From NCBI RefSeq assembly GCF_014268505.2, contig NZ_JABWQP020000001.1, forward strand, positions 620,001 through 684,000: DNA of 64,000 nucleotides, given 5' to 3'. Of this stretch, positions 16,324-25,554 are shown one piece after another. Under the pieces are notes generated by a model. It was not told the origin of the DNA. It did no database searches and worked only from the letters and a program-made list of their open reading frames with translations. Position 1 is the stretch's first letter. Every line of letters begins with the position of its first letter. This DNA is from Pseudomonas khorasanensis. Lineage in GTDB: Bacteria > Pseudomonadota > Gammaproteobacteria > Pseudomonadales > Pseudomonadaceae. Position numbers and translations under genes: made by a program.

Positions 16324-17700
16324 TCAGATTCTCGCCGCCTGCGTCTTCGCGTAACACTTCAAGCCGGTACGCTCCTCGACTTCGCCTGACCCGCTGATGT
16401 AGCCGTATCGCGAGAGGTTCGGCATCAGCATGGCGGCAATGAAGGTGATGGTCACGACGGCGGCGACGTAGAAGAAGAAATATTCCTCGACCCCTTGGGC
16501 GCGTAGCGACAGGGCCACGTATTCAGCCGTACCGCCAAACGCCGCATTACCCACCGCATACGGAAAGCCGACGCCCAAAGCACGAACGGCGGGAGGGAAC
16601 AGCTCTGCTTTAACGATGCCGGCAATCGGCGTGTACAGCGAAGCGATTGCCAGACCGCCAAACACCAAAAGAAACGCAGTGAACGGACTGCTGACCGTTT
16701 GCAAGGCGTACAGCAGCGGAATGACAAGCAGCAGGGCGAGCCCGGAGAACATCAGCATGTGCGCCTTGATGCCTACACGGTCGGCGAGCAAACCGAACAG
16801 CGGCTGGCAGAACATGAAACCGACCAGCGCCGCCGTCATGATGAAACTCACCGTCTCTGGACTGAAGCCTGCGGAGATCACCAGGAATTTCTGCATGTAC
16901 GTGGTGAACGTGTAGAAATACAGCGATCCGCCGATCGTGAACGCGACGACCAGGGCGACCGCGCGCTTGTGCTTGAACATGCCCCGCAGCGAGCCGGCGT
17001 CCTTGCGCTTCATGTCTTTTTGACTGGCGGTTTCATGCATGGCGCGCCGCAGGTAGACGACCACGATCGAGCTCAGCGCACCGATGAAAAACGGGATCCG
17101 CCAGCCCCAATCGCGCAACTCCTCGCTGGTAAGGGTTTGCTGAAGAATAACCACGGTCATCAAGGCCAGCAGTTGCCCGGCAATGATGGTGAAGTATTGA
17201 AAAGAGCCATAAAAACAGCGGCGGCCCGGTGTCGCAATCTCGCTGATGTAAGTGGCGCCAGTGCCATATTCGGCGCCGACGGAAAGGCCCTGGATCAATC
17301 TGGCGATCACAAGCATGACCGGAGCGGCCACGCCGATGGTTTCGTAGGTCGGCATGATCGCAATCAGCAAGGAGCCCGCGCACATCATGAACACCGAGAT
17401 GATCATCGACACCTTGCGTCCCCGGGTGTCGGCGATCCAGCCAAAGATCCAGCCGCCGAGCGGCCGCATGAAAAAGCCCACCGCGAAGACGCCCGCCGTC
17501 GCGAGCAACTGGCTGGTGGTGTCGCCTTTGGGGAAAAACGAAGCGGCGAAGTAAATAGCGGTGTAGGCGTAAATGAAAAAATCGTACCACTCCACCAGAT
17601 TGCCCGAGCATGCGCCCATGATCGCTCTGACACGATTCGGCGCCTTGGCCTGATCGGTGGAAGGGGCTTGTCGGGTGGGCTGTGAATGTGTTGCAGACAT
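16324..17700 (-). CDS. MHS-family (KgtP/PcaT-like) dicarboxylate transporter
   Basis: 458 residues from ATG 17700 (MSATHSQPTRQA), with AAAGGGTG upstream. Twelve membrane spans. ACSGNLVEWYDFFIYAYTA in TM1, FMRPLGGWIFGWIADTRGRK and LIQGLSVGAEYGTGATY are hallmarks of the metabolite:H+ symporter branch that imports 2-oxoglutarate, dicarboxylates and related acids. It is monocistronic, with its own terminator, and probably brings in a substrate for the catabolic genes. Confidence 0.9.
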   Translation of the reverse strand: MSATHSQPTRQAPSTDQAKAPNRVRAIMGACSGNLVEWYDFFIYAYTAIYFAASFFPKGDTTSQLLATAGVFAVGFFMRPLGGWIFGWIADTRGRKVSMIISVFMMCAGSLLIAIMPTYETIGVAAPVMLVIARLIQGLSVGAEYGTGATYISEIATPGRRCFYGSFQYFTIIAGQLLALMTVVILQQTLTSEELRDWGWRIPFFIGALSSIVVVYLRRAMHETASQKDMKRKDAGSLRGMFKHKRAVALVVAFTIGGSLYFYTFTTYMQKFLVISAGFSPETVSFIMTAALVGFMFCQPLFGLLADRVGIKAHMLMFSGLALLLVIPLLYALQTVSSPFTAFLLVFGGLAIASLYTPIAGIVKAELFPPAVRALGVGFPYAVGNAAFGGTAEYVALSLRAQGVEEYFFFYVAAVVTITFIAAMLMPNLSRYGYISGSGEVEERTGLKCYAKTQAARI

Positions 17701-18172
17701 GGTGTTCACCCTTTCTTCAAGGCGAGACGTGACCGGGCACACTCAGAGGCGTGTCCGACGTTTTCGGCTGTGGGGCGATTCTTCAGGGCAGCAGAGGCGA
17801 ACCGGTAGCGTTGCAATCAGCCACGGGGAAGGGGCGGGCGAAGGTTGCGGTTGAGGTAACACAGATGAAGTTGATCATGGCGCGAATCCTCGAATCTTAT
17901 TCTTGTAGTGGGTCGGTCACGCTGGGCGGCCGACGTTGCTTGCACGCTACCGCAGCGTCAGGATTCGAATAAGCACCGAGCCAGCCTAACTGATATACCG
18001 AAATTCTATAGCTGGCTGCGCAGCCCCTACGGCGCGGGCCATACAGCGCGTCTCTCGGGCCGTAAACCGGATGTGGCCGGGTCAGCGGCGCATGCCTGTG
18101 AGTGTCATTGCGATTACACTTGTTCAACCTTCGGCGCACTTCGCTCCGAGTCTCACGCCTGCGGATCTGGCA
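17701..18172. other. 472-bp divergent intergenic region
   Basis: No credible gene. It separates the MHS transporter (minus) from a LysR gene (plus). An AT-rich stretch at 17991-18012 holds TATA, nine bases, TATA, a loose LysR-type dyad, but nothing decisive. It probably holds both promoters. Confidence 0.4.
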
Positions 18173-19096
18173 ATGGATGTCGTTCAACTCAAAACATTGA
18201 TTCACGTTGCCGAACTGGGAAGTCTGAGCAAGGCTTCCGACCGTCTTCACATTGCTCAACCGGCCCTCAGCCGACAAATTCGGATGCTGGAAAAAGAGCT
18301 CGGCGCATATCTCTTCGACCGCCACGGTCGCGGGATGGAAATCACCGACGCCGGTCGCGAGGTGCTGGCTCATGCCACCCGAATCATGGAAGAGATGGAG
18401 TCCATTCGCAGTTCGGTCGTGGGCGGCAAGACGTCGTTTCGTGGCACCGTGGTGATCGGCACTACGCCCACCGTCGCAGAAATCATCACCGTTCCGTTGG
18501 TGCGCAAAATCAAACACGCTCACCCCAACCTGGCCATCCGTTTTTCTTCGGCGTTCAGCGGCTACTTGCTGGACTGGATTCAGCGTGGTGAATTGGAGCT
18601 GGCTATTTCCTACGACCCACAACCGTTGCACACGCTGCGCATCGTCCCGGTGATGATGGAAAACCTGCTGTTGGTGGGCCCTGCCAGCGCTGGATTGCGT
18701 CTTGATGCACCGGTCGCGTTTGCTGCGCTGGCGGAGCAACAATTGGTGCTGCCGAGTGCGCGTCACAGTCTGCGGGTGATTCTCGACAATTGTGCCCGCG
18801 ACGTCGGGGTCAAGCTCAAGACCAGCGTTGAAGCCGATTCCTTTGGCGCAATGATCGACCTGGTGCGCAACGGCTTCGGTTTGACGGCTTTGCCTCTGGC
18901 GTCGATTTACGCGCAAATCGAAGCGGGTGTGCTCAGTGCGGCGCCCTTGATCGACCCGACACCGATGCGAAAACTGGTGCAAGTGTTTCCTGCTGATCGG
19001 CGGGTCAGTCCCGCCGCCAAATTTGTCGGTGAGGCGTTCATCGAGATTGCCGCCGACCTGGTTCAGCGCAAGATCTGGGCAGGCCACATGCTCTGA
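18173..19096 (+). CDS. LysR-family transcriptional regulator
   Basis: 307 residues from ATG 18173 (MDVVQLKTLIHVAELGSL). The open frame extends further upstream but the family N-terminus fits here; the ribosome site is weak. HTH at about 16-40 (LSKASDRLHIAQPALSRQI), then a conserved effector domain (GTVVIGTTPTVAEI). It resembles the NAC/CbL-like group in its opening residues. It lies between two transporter genes and may control either. Confidence 0.9.
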   Translation: MDVVQLKTLIHVAELGSLSKASDRLHIAQPALSRQIRMLEKELGAYLFDRHGRGMEITDAGREVLAHATRIMEEMESIRSSVVGGKTSFRGTVVIGTTPTVAEIITVPLVRKIKHAHPNLAIRFSSAFSGYLLDWIQRGELELAISYDPQPLHTLRIVPVMMENLLLVGPASAGLRLDAPVAFAALAEQQLVLPSARHSLRVILDNCARDVGVKLKTSVEADSFGAMIDLVRNGFGLTALPLASIYAQIEAGVLSAAPLIDPTPMRKLVQVFPADRRVSPAAKFVGEAFIEIAADLVQRKIWAGHML

Positions 19097-19131
19097 TCGA
19101 CCTGCACGCCTTTACACGCTGCAGGCCTTGA

Positions 19132-20346
19132 GTGCGTGCGGTGGTCTTTTGCCTTTTTGATGACAGTGCCTTGAACGAACATCCGCAATTACCCGGTGTA
19201 TTTGGTATCGCCCTGCTGGGCGTCCTGCAAGTGTTGGTCTGGGGAGGCTCATTCTTCCTGATGGCAGTGATGGCCGATCCGATCATCAAAGATACCGGTT
19301 GGGCCAGCCAATGGGTTTACGGCGCTTTATCGCTGAGCATTCTGGTCTCGGCGCTACTCGCGCCGGCGGTCAGTCGGCTCATCGCGCGACAGGGCGGACG
19401 CGCGGTATTGGCCAGTAGCGGCGCAGGCGTGGCCATCGGGTTGTTCCTGATGGCCGGTGCCACCTCGCTGCCATTGTTCCTGTTGGCCTGGGCCGTTATC
19501 GGCGTGGGCATGGCGCTTGGTTTGTATGAAGCGTTGTTCGCCTGTCTGGGTGCTGTCTATGGTGAACGGGCGAGCAGGGCGATTACCGGTATCACGCTGA
19601 TTTCCGGATTCGCCACGACGATTTGCTGGCCCGTCGTCGCGTTGATCATCGAACACATCGGCTGGCGTTCGACCTGCATGGCGTATGGCCTGATGCTGCT
19701 TGTTGTGGTCGCACCGCTGTACTTGCGGCTGCTGCCCCGTGGCGCGGTGTCAAGTGTCAGAGGGAAGTCGGCCACAGCCGTAGACGTCGAACTGGATACC
19801 AGGGTTTATTGGCTCTTGACGCTGATATTTGCGCTGGGGGCGGTGATCATGACGGCCATGTCCGTTCAGTTGATCTCTCTGCTGCAAGGGCAGGGCTACT
19901 CACTGGCTGCCGCTATCGGGCTGAGCGCTCTGTTAGGTCCCAGCCAGGTCGGTTCGCGGGTTCTGCAGGTTTTTTCGGGTAAACGCCACCCGATCTGGAC
20001 GACCTTGATTTCTGTCGGGCTGGTGGCAATCGGCTTGTTTGTCGTCACGCTCGCGCCGGTCCTGACAGCGCTTGGCTTGCTGCTCTACGGAGCGGGAAAC
20101 GGCCTGCGAGCCATCGTGAGAGGATTGTTGCCGTTGGCGCTGATGTCTCCCACCCAATACGTTTTGTTGATGGGACGCATGGCAAGACCATCGCTGATCG
20201 GGCAAGCCGCGACGCCCTTGGTTGGCGGTTATCTGCTGCACACGGTCGGAGCGGTGGGGGTGCTGGCGGGGTTGAGTGCGCTGGCTTTGTTGAACGTGCT
20301 GTTGGTGGGGACTCTGCTGGTGCTCATCAAGAAAACCTCAGATTGA
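19132..20346 (+). CDS. MFS transporter
   Basis: About 404 residues with twelve hydrophobic spans, for example GIALLGVLQVLVWGGSFF at the start and GVGMALGLYEALFACLG in TM4. The start is uncertain: GTG 19132 is used, with a TTG at 19171 as alternative. The proteins most like it are uncharacterised MFS permeases. It is 35 bp downstream of the LysR gene on the same strand. Confidence 0.8.
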   Translation: MRAVVFCLFDDSALNEHPQLPGVFGIALLGVLQVLVWGGSFFLMAVMADPIIKDTGWASQWVYGALSLSILVSALLAPAVSRLIARQGGRAVLASSGAGVAIGLFLMAGATSLPLFLLAWAVIGVGMALGLYEALFACLGAVYGERASRAITGITLISGFATTICWPVVALIIEHIGWRSTCMAYGLMLLVVVAPLYLRLLPRGAVSSVRGKSATAVDVELDTRVYWLLTLIFALGAVIMTAMSVQLISLLQGQGYSLAAAIGLSALLGPSQVGSRVLQVFSGKRHPIWTTLISVGLVAIGLFVVTLAPVLTALGLLLYGAGNGLRAIVRGLLPLALMSPTQYVLLMGRMARPSLIGQAATPLVGGYLLHTVGAVGVLAGLSALALLNVLLVGTLLVLIKKTSD

Positions 20347-20372
20347 GGCTCGCCGCGCCGCCTATACGCAAG

Positions 20373-20405
20373 CGCGGGCACGTCAGGGTATCTGACGTGC
20401 CCGCG
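20373..20405. repeat. perfect 14-bp inverted repeat between convergent genes
   Basis: CGCGGGCACGTCAG and CTGACGTGCCCGCG are perfectly complementary around a five-base loop, between the MFS gene and the convergent methyltransferase gene. The place suggests a bidirectional transcript end, but there is no T-run. Confidence 0.6.
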
Positions 20406-20415
20406 CAACCTGGGA

Positions 20416-21957
20416 TCAAGCGATTTTCAGCGCCTTGAGGAGCACCAGCGATTGTTCGGCGAACGCCTGGGCCTGTTCCGTCAGTTCGGCAATGTTTGCC
20501 TCGGCGGTGAGCAGCGGCTGGCCGTCCTTGACGAGCACTTCGCCTTGTTCGCTGATAACGCCCCACGCCAGTTGTGCCCACTCTGCCGGGAGCTTTTTGC
20601 CTTGCTTGATCGAAATCAGGAACAGTTGCTGGAAGCGGCTGACGGTCACGCCACCGCCCGTGACCGGGCTGGCCAGGGTCTGGATGCTGGCGGCATACAG
20701 TGAGCGCTTGCACAGTTGCAGATTGAGTGCAGCGCAACGTCCGCTGACCTGCAGCTCGGCGGCCTCGCTCTGGCACGGCGCCACAGCGCCCATGCCGATC
20801 AGCACGGCGAGTGCTTGCTCAAGGTCGTCGTAAGCCAGCGGAGCTGCCTGCGCGAGCAATTGGCGCATCGATTTCGCGGTGTAGTCCTGGGCTGCCAGTG
20901 CATCGAGTACCGGGCCATAGATCTCCGGTTGCAGCGTCGCTTCGCCAGCAGGCCCGGTGACCGAACCCGATACCGTTTCCCAGGGCTGCAGCAGCACAAA
21001 ACGGGTGTGGAGCATCTTCGCGCGGCGTTCCGCTGAAGACAGTCGGGTCGCGCCGCGTACATACAGATCGCGGCGGAAGTGTTGGTTGACGAAGTAGTCA
21101 CGCGCCTGCTCACGCATGATCGGGTGCTGGATGGTTTCCAGAAAGTCCATGCCTTCCGCGCTCAGGTTCAGCGGGTCGACCGAGTCCAGCGGCACCGCCG
21201 TGGTGGCGTAGTCGAGCTTGGCCGGCGCCAGCGCGTCGACCACGTCGGCGAAATACATGCAGTTCCAGTCGCGATTGAAATATTCGTGGGAGACGTAGTG
21301 GCGATCCTGGCCTTTGATGCTTTGCAGCCGCGCGCCCATGCTCGGCGCAGCCGCAGCGTATTTGGGGTTGGCCGCGAGCAGCGCTTCGGAAAACTGCAGT
21401 GCAGCGTCGATACGCTGATCAGAGTGTGTCGAGGCGTTGGCGAAACGGTCGTGCAGGCTGAACAGGTTGCGCAGCGGCGCCGAGGGCGACCAGCCGGGGA
21501 AGCAGTTGTAACTGACGTACAGCATGCCGCCCGGCTTGAGGTGGCGCCGGGCGAATTCGACAATCAGTTTCTGGTTTTCGCGACTGACCCACGTCCAGAT
21601 GCCGTGCAGACTGATGCTGTCGAATTGCGGCAGATCGTTGCGCGCCAATAACTGTTCGAAGCTGTCGTCATACAGCCGGGCGCCATTGTTGGCGGCAGCC
21701 GCGAGATCGATCGCATGCGCGGCCATGCCCGGGTGGAAGTCCGTGCCGACAAACGAACCCGGGTTGGCCGCAGCATGGATGTTGACGGAGACGCCCTGAC
21801 CAAAGCCCAGTTCGCAGTGAACGCCATCGATGTTTTCCAGACTGTTGAAACCGCGCAACAACAGGCAGTAACGCTGGAATACCGGATTGATCTCCCGGCT
21901 ATAGCTGTAGGTGTAGCCTTCGTCGGTGAAATATCCTTCGTTCCAGGCGTTGCTCAT
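20416..21957 (-). CDS. class I SAM-dependent methyltransferase with regulatory domain
   Basis: 513 residues. The N-terminal methyltransferase core starts with the SAM-binding glycine loop VHCELGFGQGVSVN (about 47-60) and continues to GGMLYVSYNCFPGWSPS. The middle (about 215-300) matches the 'methyltransferase regulatory domain' with HEYFNRDWNCMYFADVVDAL, and a winged-helix-like C-terminus follows. The target is unknown; in other bacteria such proteins sit near surface-polysaccharide genes, which is not the case here. It is monocistronic. Confidence 0.85.
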   Translation of the reverse strand: MSNAWNEGYFTDEGYTYSYSREINPVFQRYCLLLRGFNSLENIDGVHCELGFGQGVSVNIHAAANPGSFVGTDFHPGMAAHAIDLAAAANNGARLYDDSFEQLLARNDLPQFDSISLHGIWTWVSRENQKLIVEFARRHLKPGGMLYVSYNCFPGWSPSAPLRNLFSLHDRFANASTHSDQRIDAALQFSEALLAANPKYAAAAPSMGARLQSIKGQDRHYVSHEYFNRDWNCMYFADVVDALAPAKLDYATTAVPLDSVDPLNLSAEGMDFLETIQHPIMREQARDYFVNQHFRRDLYVRGATRLSSAERRAKMLHTRFVLLQPWETVSGSVTGPAGEATLQPEIYGPVLDALAAQDYTAKSMRQLLAQAAPLAYDDLEQALAVLIGMGAVAPCQSEAAELQVSGRCAALNLQLCKRSLYAASIQTLASPVTGGGVTVSRFQQLFLISIKQGKKLPAEWAQLAWGVISEQGEVLVKDGQPLLTAEANIAELTEQAQAFAEQSLVLLKALKIA

Positions 21958-22064
21958 AGGTACAGTCTCTTGTTCTCGGGAGTGATGGCAGTCTTATAAA
22001 GGGTTGGCATTGCGCGCGACAAGTAGAAAAAACCGCAGGGAGTTCCGAATACGCCTTAAACCCC

Positions 22065-22153
22065 GGTGGGAGCGAGCCTGCTCGCGAAAACGGTGTGTCA
22101 GCCAACTTGATCCAACTGAAAAAACGCTTTCGCGAGCAGGCTCGCTCCCACAG
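22065..22153. repeat. pair of inverted REP elements (BIME-like)
   Basis: GGTGGGAGCGAGCCTGCTCG (starting at 22065) reappears in inverted orientation ending near 22152, with CGCGAGCAGGCTCGCTCCCA. This is the classic Pseudomonas REP palindrome, here as a convergent pair between the methyltransferase and phosphatase-autotransporter genes. Confidence 0.85.
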
Positions 22154-22302
22154 GGGACCTTCAATAATTCAAAACCTGGGACCGATCACGCACACCACGG
22201 CCCATTCACGCAGCCATTTTCTTTCAATCCGAAACTGTCATATTTCGTTTCACTCGCCTGCCCATAGTGACCAGCCCAACGTCGATTTCATGAGGCTGCA
22301 CT

Positions 22303-24222
22303 GTGTTCCAACGTCTTCTGTGTTCGCTGTCCGTTCTGAGTCTTTCCATCACCGCTGCCCACGCGGCCGAGCCTGTGCCGCTGGACACGCCGCGCTTGAC
22401 CGGCATCGACAATTTCCGCGATGTCGCCGGCACCGACACGGCCTATACCACCACCCACAACGGCACGATGCGCAGCGGCGTGTTCTACCGCTCCAACGCG
22501 CTGACCCCGTCGGCGGCGGATCTGGTGACGCTCAACGGCCTCGGCATCAAAACCATTTACGACTTGCGCACCCCCAGCGAAATCGCCGCCACGCCCGACA
22601 CGATGATCACGGGCGCGGCCTACCGCAACATCGACATCATCGGCAGCACCACGTCCGGGTCGAACATCACCGACATCTCGTTCAACAGCGCCGCCCAGGC
22701 CGTGGCGATGATGGAGGAGACCAACCGCGCCTTCGTCAGCGATGCCGGCATGCGCGGGCAGTTCGGTCAGTTGTTCAACGAACTGGCGAGTGTCGATGCC
22801 GCGCAGTTGTTTCACTGCACCGCCGGCAAGGACCGCACCGGCTGGACCGCCGCTGTGTTGCAGAGCATCGCCGGCGTCGATGATGCGACCATCATGGCCA
22901 ACTATCTGGCGACCAACGACTACACCGCCGCCCGCGTCGCCGCGACCTTGAAAGCCCTGCCACCAGCAATGGCCGCCATCTACGAGCCGCTGCTCGGGGT
23001 GCAGGCCAGTTACCTGCAGGCCGGCCTCGATCAAGTCGCCGCCGAGTACGGCAGCATGGACAACTACCTCAAGCAGGGCCTCGGTCTGTCGCAGGAAACC
23101 CTGTACGTCTTGCGCGGCAAACTGGTCGAGTACAACAGCTTGCCTGGTCAGGCGGGGCTGATCGGCAACGCTGCTGCCGGCGCCGAGATGCTGCGCCAAT
23201 TGCAGAACACCGAACTGTCCGGCACCTACAGCGCCTACAATTATTATCTGCAATCGGCCATCGACGCCGGCACGTTGGGCGGCGTGGAATCTCAGGTCGG
23301 CGGTCAGGTTCATGCTGACGCGGCCAGCTACCTGCTGCGCCAGAATGCGATGATCGAACAAGCCGCCGCACCGTTCGCCAGCGGCACAGACTTGAAAGTC
23401 GGCCAATACCGACTCTGGAGCACCGCGCTCGCCAGCTACCTCGGCACTGATGGCTCGGCCCATGCCGAGAGCAGCAACGAACACAGCCAGGGCCTGATGG
23501 TCGGAATCACCCAGCGCTTCAGCGAACAACTCAGCGCGCGCGGCGGCTTCGGCTACAGCAAGGGCAGCGTGGGCGGGGCGGGTGGCGAAGCCGACACCGA
23601 CTTCACCTTCCTCAACCTCGGTGCGCGTTACGGCTTCACCAGCCTTGAGCGCGGCCTGTTTGTCGACGCCAATGCCAGCGCCGGATACGTCGACTACGAC
23701 AGCCAGCGCGACCTCGGCGGCGGGCTCGGCACGGCGAAGGGCGATACCCACGGCAACCTCACCGGCGCGACCCTGGCGCTGGGTTATCGCATGCCGCTCA
23801 ACGGCGTGATTCTCGAGCCGAGCCTGGGTTTTCGTGTCAGCCATCTCGATCTGAAGGGCTTCCAGGAAGAGGGCAGCGAACTGGCGCTGGACGTGGACAG
23901 CCTGCAGCAAACGCGGCGCAGTGCGGTGGCCAACCTCGACGTGTCATTCGCACCGGTGACGATGGGCGCGTGGCAGTTGGTACCGGGTGTCCGCGTGGGT
24001 TACGAGCGTGCGCTGGGCGATCAGCAAGTCGACAGCGAAGGTCGCCTGCTGGGGCTGGATATCGAACAGCGCGCGGCGTTCGACAACCGCGATCAGTTCA
24101 GCGGCGGCGTCAACCTCATGGCCAACCTCGGTTCCCTGAGCGTGGGCGCCGAAGTCGGGGCCAGCGGTGGCGGCGACAGCCATGGCTTCAACGGCGGGCT
24201 CAAGGCCAGTTACGCCTTTTAA
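22303..24222 (+). CDS. secreted protein-tyrosine-phosphatase fused to an autotransporter barrel
   Basis: 639 residues, GTG start. A signal peptide (cleavage near AHA-AEP, residue 22) is followed by a tyrosine/dual-specificity phosphatase domain of the IphP type: NFRDVAG (38-43), YDLRTPSE (86-93), and the P-loop HCTAGKDRTGW with Cys172 and Arg178. After a helical linker, residues about 370-639 form an autotransporter beta-barrel with alternating Gly/aromatic strands and a C-terminal Phe (SYAF), the signal recognised by the Bam complex. The arrangement predicts a phosphatase displayed on the cell surface or held in the outer membrane. It could act on phosphoproteins or phosphoinositides outside the cell. 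Confidence 0.9.
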   Translation: MFQRLLCSLSVLSLSITAAHAAEPVPLDTPRLTGIDNFRDVAGTDTAYTTTHNGTMRSGVFYRSNALTPSAADLVTLNGLGIKTIYDLRTPSEIAATPDTMITGAAYRNIDIIGSTTSGSNITDISFNSAAQAVAMMEETNRAFVSDAGMRGQFGQLFNELASVDAAQLFHCTAGKDRTGWTAAVLQSIAGVDDATIMANYLATNDYTAARVAATLKALPPAMAAIYEPLLGVQASYLQAGLDQVAAEYGSMDNYLKQGLGLSQETLYVLRGKLVEYNSLPGQAGLIGNAAAGAEMLRQLQNTELSGTYSAYNYYLQSAIDAGTLGGVESQVGGQVHADAASYLLRQNAMIEQAAAPFASGTDLKVGQYRLWSTALASYLGTDGSAHAESSNEHSQGLMVGITQRFSEQLSARGGFGYSKGSVGGAGGEADTDFTFLNLGARYGFTSLERGLFVDANASAGYVDYDSQRDLGGGLGTAKGDTHGNLTGATLALGYRMPLNGVILEPSLGFRVSHLDLKGFQEEGSELALDVDSLQQTRRSAVANLDVSFAPVTMGAWQLVPGVRVGYERALGDQQVDSEGRLLGLDIEQRAAFDNRDQFSGGVNLMANLGSLSVGAEVGASGGGDSHGFNGGLKASYAF

Positions 24223-24224
24223 GC

Positions 24225-24254
24225 GAAGAGAGCCCGGCACGTCGCCGGGCTCTT
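24225..24254. terminator. hairpin between convergent genes
   Basis: AGAGCCCGGC and GCCGGGCTCT form a 10-bp stem with a short loop in the 36-bp gap between the phosphatase-autotransporter gene and the convergent channel gene. There is no long T-run. Confidence 0.55.
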
Positions 24255-24258
24255 CAGT

Positions 24259-25386
24259 TCAAGCGTGTTGAGCACGGGAGGACTGTTGCGTACGTGCCGG
24301 CAGCACGGCGGACTCGGGCAACGAGGCGATATGCACCGTGCGTGACGGGAAGGCAAACGTCGCATCCAGCTCCGCAACCGCTTCCATGATTGCCAGATTG
24401 ATGCGTTGCTGCACGTCCATGTAGACGTTGTAGCTGGCGTCCAGAACGATATACACCGTCTCGAATTCCAGCGCGCTTTCACCAAAACTTCGGAAATGGC
24501 AGCGATCGAATCGGGCCTGTTTTTCACCCGTGATGATGCTTTCAACGCGGCGAGTGATCTGGCGAATCTGCTCGGTCGTGCATTCGTAAGTCAGGCGAAA
24601 CTCGAACACCACCCGACGCTCCTGCAGCCGTTTGTAGTTCTGAATGGTGCTGCCGATCATGTCGGCGTTGGCCATCACGATTTGCTCACCGCCCAGGCTG
24701 CGGATGCGCGTGGTCTTCAGGCCGACGTGCTCAACCGTACCGGCAAGCGTGCCTACGACGATGAAATCGCCCACTTCAAAAGGTTTGTCGACAGCAATCG
24801 ACAGCGAGGCGAACACGTCGCCCAAGATGTTCTGCACCGCCAGTGCCACCGCGATACCGCCCACGCCGAGGCTGGCGACAAACGCGGTGATATTGACGCC
24901 CAGGTTCGACAGCATCGCCAGCAGGATCACCGCCCACAACAGCACCTTGACGCCCCACAGGCTAAGCGTCGCCAAGGCACTCGCCTGAAAGGTTCCGGTC
25001 GCGTTATGCCGAGAGAAATAGCGGTGGAGCCCAAGCGCCAGTGCCCGGTTCGTCCACAGGCCCACCTGCAACGCCGCGACCACGAACCACAGGCTGCTGA
25101 CGCGCCCGAGCCAGCGCTCCGGCAAATCCAGCAAACCGATCCCGACCAGAATCGACGCCAACAACAGCAACGTGGTGCTGGTTGCCGCCAGCACTTCGCT
25201 GGCCATGTACGTCAGATGACCATTGCCAGCGCTGGCTCGGGCCTGCACCTTGCGGAAAGCAAAACGGATCGCCGTCGTGGTCAGCAGGTAACTGAGCGTC
25301 GCGGCCAGGAACGCCACGACCCAGTTAGCCAACGAGATGCCTAAAATCGTGTGCGTTGTGAAAAAACCTATGAAATCCTCAGTCAT
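24259..25386 (-). CDS. MscS-family mechanosensitive channel
   Basis: 375 residues. Four to five N-terminal membrane helices lead into the MscS core: the pore-lining helix FVASLGVGGIAVALAVQN (about 168-185) and the beta-domain entry NILGDVFASLSIAVDKPFEV, then GDFIVVGTLAGTVEHVG. The cytosolic alpha/beta domain follows. It gates in response to membrane tension and releases osmolytes on osmotic downshock. Longer at the N-terminus than minimal MscS. Confidence 0.92.
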   Translation of the reverse strand: MTEDFIGFFTTHTILGISLANWVVAFLAATLSYLLTTTAIRFAFRKVQARASAGNGHLTYMASEVLAATSTTLLLLASILVGIGLLDLPERWLGRVSSLWFVVAALQVGLWTNRALALGLHRYFSRHNATGTFQASALATLSLWGVKVLLWAVILLAMLSNLGVNITAFVASLGVGGIAVALAVQNILGDVFASLSIAVDKPFEVGDFIVVGTLAGTVEHVGLKTTRIRSLGGEQIVMANADMIGSTIQNYKRLQERRVVFEFRLTYECTTEQIRQITRRVESIITGEKQARFDRCHFRSFGESALEFETVYIVLDASYNVYMDVQQRINLAIMEAVAELDATFAFPSRTVHIASLPESAVLPARTQQSSRAQHA

Positions 25387-25554
25387 CGAAACCTCCTTTC
25401 GAAGCCTGCGACGGCGCCAGCACCGAAGCGCAACGCCCGCCGCAGCCAGGTAAACGCCGCTTGAACCGGCTGCGCCGTCAAGTGGCCTGTCTGGGGTTAG
25501 TTGCCTTGAGGTTCCTGCTGTTCAATCCAATGCGGATTTTGCCGGATGGAATGG

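Noticed and set aside
17897..19087. 396-codon minus-strand frame opposite a LysR gene
   Set aside because: Shadow of the LysR gene; composition biased to H, Q and R, no motif.
22288..23910. 540-codon minus-strand frame opposite the phosphatase-autotransporter
   Set aside because: No domain, no start signal; the plus-strand frame has a signal peptide and catalytic motif.
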